From the NCBI GenBank assembly GCA_905221605.1, contig CAJNDS010001397.1:1-20213 (forward strand): DNA of 20,213 nt, given 5' to 3'. Each line of letters opens with the position of its first letter. Within the stretch, counting starts at the first letter, position 1. The stretch comes from Symbiodinium natans. Its lineage: Eukaryota > Sar > Dinophyceae > Suessiales > Symbiodiniaceae. Positions 15,569 to 20,213 of the stretch are shown piece after piece. A model generated the notes under the pieces. It did no database searches. It had not been told where the DNA came from and worked only from the letters and a program-made list of their open reading frames with translations. The position numbers were made by a program, and so were the translations under genes.

Positions 15569-16486
15569 TCAGACCCCCATGAGCCAAAGCACTACTACGC
15601 TAGTGTGAGCCAAAAGGCGGCAAGGAGACGTTGCCAACAGCAAAGCCAGCCGTCCTAGCATCAAAGTGGGCTGTGGGAGGTGACCTTCGAAGGTGAGGCA
15701 CTTGTACTCTAGAAGTATCCTCGCATCCTCATGGAACGCTGTTTGGATTTTGGTACATGTGTCCGCAACAAAGCCCTGCTCATCGCAAAGTACGAAAGCC
15801 CGACTTTCAAGGTAACCACTCCGTTGCCGCATGTGTTGCACAATTAGTATTTGCAGCATGAGCACCGGCAGCATTGGATCAATTGTGAGATTGAGAGGGA
15901 GCATCCCATCAGGCGGATTGACAATACAGAGGCGCCTACTAAAGTAAGACCCTACCAGGACCGGATGCGCCTCTACCATGTGCTCAAAGGAGGGGAAGGC
16001 AACAGCAATAAAGACCGTGCCAACAGGCCAATCAACAAGAAAGCTGACTAAAGGGACAGCAAAGGTCAGTCCCTGGACAACTACTTGGATTTGCACCAGA
16101 TTGAGATCAAGTCGGAAGGCCATGTTTTCCAGGAGGAGCGGAAGAAGTTCAGCGCCTAGTTGGGTAGATTCGAGGAGGTACCACTCTCCGTGCGTGTAGG
16201 GTGAGCAACACATGGTGTACTTGAGCATACATCCAAACTCGAGTCCAACTTCAACGAGGACGAAGGTGGCGATTTGGCCAACGAAAGCACAGGTCGCACC
16301 AAGACCCTGTTCGTGAAAGGCGCAGGCCGTTTGAGTGGTGAACTGGTACTCTTGCACTCGTGGCGCACCGGTGCCATTCTCAGCTGGGAGGGGCCCAAAG
16401 GGGCGTTTAAGAACGACCAAAAACCATGATGGGTGGCACGAGCAAGCAGGGTGGAGGTGACCGTTGGTATGCGAGAAGAGGTGCAT
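15569..16486 (-). CDS. C-terminal two thirds of Y0, paralogue of Y1
   Basis: This is an open frame of 305 codons, colinear with residues ~190-463 of Y1. Shared blocks are G-C-M-L-K (85), LVDWPVGTVF (150-159), AHP (173), MRQRSGYLES (219-228), FVL (231) and A-R-I-L-L-E (255-260). It has about 45 extra hydrophobic residues after the point where Y1 ends. The first codon at 16486 is probably internal, because the missing N-terminal part is found just upstream in other frames. Its stop (TGA, 15569-15571) is the only stop in this frame before the start of Y1, so Y0 and Y1 share a frame across the junction. Function unknown. Confidence 0.55.
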   Translation of the reverse strand: MHLFSHTNGHLHPACSCHPSWFLVVLKRPFGPLPAENGTGAPRVQEYQFTTQTACAFHEQGLGATCAFVGQIATFVLVEVGLEFGCMLKYTMCCSPYTHGEWYLLESTQLGAELLPLLLENMAFRLDLNLVQIQVVVQGLTFAVPLVSFLVDWPVGTVFIAVAFPSFEHMVEAHPVLVGSYFSRRLCIVNPPDGMLPLNLTIDPMLPVLMLQILIVQHMRQRSGYLESRAFVLCDEQGFVADTCTKIQTAFHEDARILLEYKCLTFEGHLPQPTLMLGRLALLLATSPCRLLAHTSVVVLWLMGV

Positions 16487-17011
16487 GAAGACGGAAGACA
16501 GGCAGACAGGACAGCGAGCTCAACCGAAGAAAGAACACCTCGTAGCTGCCTAGGGTGGTAGTGGCAATTCTGCAAGATGCATGCAGTGTTACCGGGAGCG
16601 CAATTATATACGCCTGCCCGATGTGGCCAGCAAGTACATTATGCCACGCCACACTCACCGAACCCATAGCGCGCAGAGTTTGCAACCCCCATTGCTGCCA
16701 CTCAAGGCATCCGCAACCATCTATCTCCCTTAACTGGAGGGCAAGTCCCTTGGACCAACAGCGGTATAAGCTGGAGAGCAGCCTCAACCAATTCGGAGGA
16801 CTTTACATCGGCATCCAAGTGTGCACGAATGGAAACCGTGCCAGCCAGCTGCATAATGCAGAAGGCAATACTGGTCTCCAAGATGCAGAATTTGTTGTCA
16901 TATGAGAAGAGGCAGGGCGAAGTGTGGATGAAAGAGCCAAGAATCTTCCTAAGATGATCCGGCGCCAAATCCAGACAGAGGCCTGCGCGGGTTAGAGGTC
17001 AGTGCTCCCAT
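16407..17011 (-). pseudogene. Frame-broken N-terminal part of Y0
   Basis: The part of Y0 matching Y1 residues ~25-190 is spread over at least two frames. One, to about 16702, begins without an ATG and reads L-C-L-D-L-A-P-D-H-L-R-K-I-L-G, matching L-S-L-D-L-S-P...L-V-L-G in Y1. A second, about 16787 to 16407, holds L-E-W-Q-Q-W...S-V-S-V-A-W-H-N-V-L...A-L-P, matching the Y1 block around residues 121-161. Distances agree with Y1 to within a few bases, so large introns are unlikely. An ATG at 17011 lies in yet another frame. This could be a decaying gene, a sequence with indel errors, or a gene with very short unrecognised introns. Confidence 0.6.
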
Positions 17012-17300
17012 GACGAGCGCTTGAGCAAAATAACTGCCATGCATGTGTTAACTATATTCGGATGGGAAGGGGTAGGTGATCACAATGTTAGCAGTGATCC
17101 ACCAACGAAGCAATTAACAGAGGAGCACGTAAAGGTACAAGTACCATAAGCGGCAATAAAGCCCACCAAGCACAAAGTACAAGGGGCAACCACACTCACT
17201 CAGTGGACACATTGGCACATAGCTCCACTGTCTGCGAACAGATGGCCAAAGTGAGGTGGGTCCAGCCAGGGGCATTAAAGCCAATTACGTGGCTCTGAAT
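17012..17300 (-). other. Gap between X0 and Y0 with a spliced-leader-like site
   Basis: No gene is seen. On the minus strand ATTTTGCTCAAG (17031-17020) equals the last thirteen bases of the dinoflagellate spliced leader with one G missing, and it ends eight bases before the ATG at 17011. This is the place expected for a relict leader at the 5' end of a gene that returned from mRNA. An imperfect inverted repeat, GGTGATCAC / GTGATCCACC, lies at 17075-17103; its meaning is unknown. Confidence 0.4.
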
Positions 17301-17954
17301 CTATTGTGTGAGAAGAAACAAGGTATGAACACCACGGCCAAAGGAAGTGATAGGGAATTGTTCACACTCACACAGTTCACGGGCAATGACTGTTGCTCTT
17401 AAGACCTGAAGCAATGCATCTACCCTACCCCATCCAGTTTTGTGCCCGATTAAAGCCCCGACAACTCTTGAAGACCACTTGGGGGTCAAAGAAAAGTGCT
17501 CCGAAAGTGATTGGGCAAGCGCACGTTCTCCAACGCACGAGATGGCACGGAGATTTGCTGAACTTATTTTCCATTCCATTGACACGGTAGCGCGAGGTTG
17601 AGTGGCAGCGTCCAGCCTTGCAATGACTTCAATGAGAGTCCATGCAAGTAGGAGTTTTTCCTCATCCAGATCTTCGACAATCTCGTGAATGATCTGTGGA
17701 TTACCGAAGGAGACGCCTCGATATAAACGATCCTTATGGTACGGGGAAAGGGCTTCGTTCGACTTGCTTTCCTCTAAGAGAGCCACGAGGATCGCTCCCG
17801 CTGCAGCAGGGAGGACTGTGAGTTCGAAGTCAGCTGTGCTGGAATGACTACCAATGGCTTCATGGTAACGCCAAGCCAGGAGGCAGCGTGTGCGGCCAGC
17901 ATGTTTGGTTGTGCCCGGGCGTTCACAACTGGTCTGAGCCAAAGGTGCCGCCAT
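17301..17954 (-). CDS. Unknown protein X0 (about 217 residues)
   Basis: The best start is the ATG at 17954; a GTG one codon before it is also in frame. No domain is recognised. The protein is largely helical by composition, with a block L-D-E-E-K-L-L-L-A-W...E-W at ~98-129 that resembles X1. The gene lies in the same frame as the polymerase-like gene upstream: the only stop between them is TAA at 18014-18012, followed by 18 open codons with the pattern C-D-A-C...H...H. It could be a separate gene with a short leader or the tail of a longer protein cut by one stop. It is followed by a gap of about 290 bases before Y0. Confidence 0.55.
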   Translation of the reverse strand: MAAPLAQTSCERPGTTKHAGRTRCLLAWRYHEAIGSHSSTADFELTVLPAAAGAILVALLEESKSNEALSPYHKDRLYRGVSFGNPQIIHEIVEDLDEEKLLLAWTLIEVIARLDAATQPRATVSMEWKISSANLRAISCVGERALAQSLSEHFSLTPKWSSRVVGALIGHKTGWGRVDALLQVLRATVIARELCECEQFPITSFGRGVHTLFLLTQ

Positions 17955-18011
17955 CACGAAAGAGGGAGGGTGGTTGAAATGGGGACTACACGCATCACAA
18001 CGAGGGGGGTG

Positions 18012-20213
18012 TTACCCACAATCCCTACGCGGAACAGCTGTAACATCAACGCGTCTCCTTTTATCGTCTCTTTGCCTCTCGACCTCTAGTATATCCTGAA
18101 CTTCCAGGATAAGGCGCTTGGACACCCTGTTGGTGGTTGCCTTTGCGTGCTTTGGGAGAGCGGGGTTATGACACGCGATACCCACAGCATTTAACTCATC
18201 AACTGCCGCATTAAATTCACTCTTCGTGGTGGTAACAGCAAAGACATCTTGTAGGCTAGCAAATTCCTGGTTAGGTGTGACCTGTGGGTGACATTGCTGC
18301 CCCATCTGGATGAGCTGAACCAATGCTTCAGTAGCCCCTTCGATGAAGGGTGAAACTGCGTTTCTATTTTTGACGTACACCCCGTCATGTACCCAAAGCA
18401 CTGTGCCTGCGCAGTACGGGAGCATTGCAGCGAGCCCTTTTCGCATTACGAAGCTTTCCGCAGCTTCAAGTGCAAAAGTTGCCCAATTCCTGTTGTTGAC
18501 CCTTGCATCCGGTTGGTAAAACGGGATTCCTTGCTGGATCATAACCTGGAGGGTAGCTTTAGCCTGCACTAAATGTGCAAGAAAACTTGCCAAGGCAGGG
18601 GGGATGGCATAAGCAGCAATACTCCCTTCATAAACATGCCGAAGGAATGCATTGCTGTCCATTCCGACAGCTCTTTGCAACAAGTGCTTGGTTTGCACTG
18701 TTTGTGCTTTGGGCGCACGTGCAAGGTGACTACTAAAAAGCTCCCTGGCTTCAAGCAACGTTGGGAGGGGTGGATGAGTAGGGCTGTGACATGTAAGGAG
18801 GCGCAAAAGCGTATAATGCGCACCTTTCATGTCGATTTCAATTGCGTTCGGCCCAATGGCTAAGAAACGTGTTAGCCTTTTACTCGTTTGCCAGTGCCTT
18901 ATGGCATAATATCTACCCTGTGGGTGCAATGATGGCCTTCGGTACTGGACCAGCCCTGGCCACGCTGTCTCAAGCTCGGGGGGGGGCTCGATCCGGTTGT
19001 AGAGGCAAAACCGCAAAAGCAGTTCCGGATTCCAAAGTGGGGGGGCCTCAAGAGAGATAATTTCAGCTCCGGAATGCAAGTCCTGTATAGCTTGCAGGTG
19101 CCATTGCTTGGAAGGTAACAGAATAGGCGGAAAGGATTCAGTGTTTATTTGCATATGAGGCTGACCCTCACCCGAGTCAAAGAAGACATCTTCATGAAGG
19201 GGTGCTTCGTAGCGGAGACTGTTAGCAGCGATTCCTGCCAGGTGGTCAGCGACTTTGTTGCCGACGCGAGGGACGTAAGACCAATGCACTGTAATGGGTG
19301 TATGCGTTAATTTTTGCCACATGTTATCAAGTTTTCGCACTAGGTCTTCCCTGTGTAGTCTCAAGGCACCAGCAAAGTGCTTTACAATGTTGATGCAGTC
19401 TCCCTGAAGGATAACCTCCCTGATTTGATTGCTAGCAGCAAGAGATAAGGCCTTGTCTAACGTTGCGTCAGCGGCGCATATTTCCGCAAACATAGAGTCT
19501 GGACAAGGCTGGAGTGGGATGGCAATCGTTTCAAGAATTACCGGGACTGGTCCGGGCGACCATACGATACCACCCGCACCACCTATACCTTCTTGCACGT
19601 GACAGCTGCCGTCAAATTGAGCAACAAGGTGGGTATCTTTGACAGGTTTTAACTCAACAATGAGTGGAGTACCTGCAGGGATCGGCCTTAATGCCGTAAC
19701 TTTGAGGTGCAAATTGCCGCAATGACACATTTTAGGCCAAAGGGCAAGATTAGGGACGCCAAGGGTCTGTTGATACATAGGTGCAAGCAAGTAATGCTGT
19801 GCATCTAATGTTGCCAAGACATCTCCTATATTGGCATTCCTGGGGGAGACGGTAATACCTTGGGCGCTTGCTTTAATTAAGGCAGAAAGGGGATGCTTGA
19901 CCTCGATATGGAGTCCTCCGTCGTTGCAACAAGGCTTGCAGCGTTCCGTGTCAACCCACCATGCCGGTAATGCTTTGGGAAGTAACACCCTCGGGATGGT
20001 GTTCCAAAGACGCGACGCGAGCTTGGGTATGTTACTGATGTGTTTTGCCCGTTGCGGTGTCTCACACCATCCAGGGTGCCAGGTACATTGCTGTTCCATG
20101 GTATATCTTCTTATGGTCGCAATCCATGCTAATAGGACGGCACAGAATTTCTTGTCAATCCCTCCTTCAATATCGATCTTAGAAAGGGCATTGTGACACA
20201 GGGAGTCAAACGA
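18012..20213 (-). CDS. RNase HI domain fused to a polymerase-like palm domain (5' end outside window)
   Basis: The frame is open from the right edge of the window; the first ATG is at 20099, but 38 more open codons precede it, so the N-terminus is probably outside. Counted from that ATG: residues ~157-296 form an RNase HI domain with Asp163 (QFDGSC), Glu206 (FAEICAAD), Asp234 (LQGDC) and Asp285 (RVGNKVADHLAG), a complete D-E-D-D set expected to cleave RNA in RNA-DNA hybrids. Residues ~405-600 look like a polymerase palm: AIEIDMKGAHYTLL (Asp423) as motif A and VLWVHDGVYV (His571-Asp572) as motif C, closer to family A polymerases (H-D-E) than to reverse transcriptases (Y-x-D-D). The template and product are unknown. 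A block at ~129-151 (A-L-R-P-I-P-A-G-T-P-L) faintly recalls SET domains; I do not rely on it. The C-terminus is basic. Confidence 0.7.
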   Translation of the reverse strand, partial: SFDSLCHNALSKIDIEGGIDKKFCAVLLAWIATIRRYTMEQQCTWHPGWCETPQRAKHISNIPKLASRLWNTIPRVLLPKALPAWWVDTERCKPCCNDGGLHIEVKHPLSALIKASAQGITVSPRNANIGDVLATLDAQHYLLAPMYQQTLGVPNLALWPKMCHCGNLHLKVTALRPIPAGTPLIVELKPVKDTHLVAQFDGSCHVQEGIGGAGGIVWSPGPVPVILETIAIPLQPCPDSMFAEICAADATLDKALSLAASNQIREVILQGDCINIVKHFAGALRLHREDLVRKLDNMWQKLTHTPITVHWSYVPRVGNKVADHLAGIAANSLRYEAPLHEDVFFDSGEGQPHMQINTESFPPILLPSKQWHLQAIQDLHSGAEIISLEAPPLWNPELLLRFCLYNRIEPPPELETAWPGLVQYRRPSLHPQGRYYAIRHWQTSKRLTRFLAIGPNAIEIDMKGAHYTLLRLLTCHSPTHPPLPTLLEARELFSSHLARAPKAQTVQTKHLLQRAVGMDSNAFLRHVYEGSIAAYAIPPALASFLAHLVQAKATLQVMIQQGIPFYQPDARVNNRNWATFALEAAESFVMRKGLAAMLPYCAGTVLWVHDGVYVKNRNAVSPFIEGATEALVQLIQMGQQCHPQVTPNQEFASLQDVFAVTTTKSEFNAAVDELNAVGIACHNPALPKHAKATTNRVSKRLILEVQDILEVERQRDDKRRRVDVTAVPRRDCG

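Noticed and set aside
4440-20213. Bacterial operon
   Set aside because: The tight spacing suggested it, but no start codon has a purine-rich ribosome binding site, and the large multidomain gene is not of bacterial type.
18012-20213. LINE or LTR retrotransposon pol gene
   Set aside because: RNase H is present, but there is no Y-x-D-D reverse-transcriptase box, endonuclease or integrase; the palm motif is H-D-G.

Overview
The window looks like nuclear DNA of a microbial eukaryote, most likely a dinoflagellate of the Symbiodinium/Suessiales kind. This is an inference. All sizeable genes (about 4.4 to 20.2 kb) lie on the minus strand as a one-way array with short gaps. No start codon has a Shine-Dalgarno site. 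The DNA is moderately GC-rich, the proteins are large and multidomain, one leader has a long tract with no A that resembles a trans-splice acceptor, and two places resemble remnants of the dinoflagellate spliced leader. No tRNA, rRNA or CRISPR was recognised.

Layout. Positions 1-3506 are a non-coding tandem repeat with a period of about 2.09 kb: one full unit and a second copy that stops at 3506. It is packed with small hairpins, including a dispersed CCTCGC...GCTGAGG family, and a short sub-repeat present three times per unit. Positions 3507-4300 hold no intact gene, but on the plus strand they carry a spliced-leader-like sequence followed by a decayed, inverted copy of the 5' end of the hydrolase gene found at 12.2-13.1 kb. 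Positions 11655 down to about 4440 hold one very large minus-strand gene. It reads as a glycosyltransferase-like domain with a D-x-D motif, an alpha/beta-hydrolase domain, then an SF1 (UPF1/SEN1-like) helicase. The reading frame changes between helicase motifs I and Ia and again after motif VI, so it is seen as three overlapping open frames.

Upstream of that gene (higher coordinates) are a second alpha/beta-hydrolase-like gene (12197-13066), an unknown protein here called X1 (13365-14057), an unknown protein Y1 (14114-15499), its frame-broken tandem paralogue Y0 (15569 to about 17011), and X0 (17301-17954), which is weakly similar to X1. Last comes a long gene running off the right edge (18012-20213). 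It joins an RNase HI domain with a complete D-E-D-D set to a polymerase-like palm with D-x-x-G-A-H and H-D-G motifs.

How the genes might work together is not established. RNase H/polymerase plus SF1 helicase would suit a replicating or retro-copying element, and the X/Y genes are unidentified. The broken paralogues, inverted fragment and possible spliced-leader remnants suggest a region shaped by duplication and mRNA-derived reinsertion. The frame breaks could be decay, sequencing indels or unrecognised introns; sequence alone does not decide.
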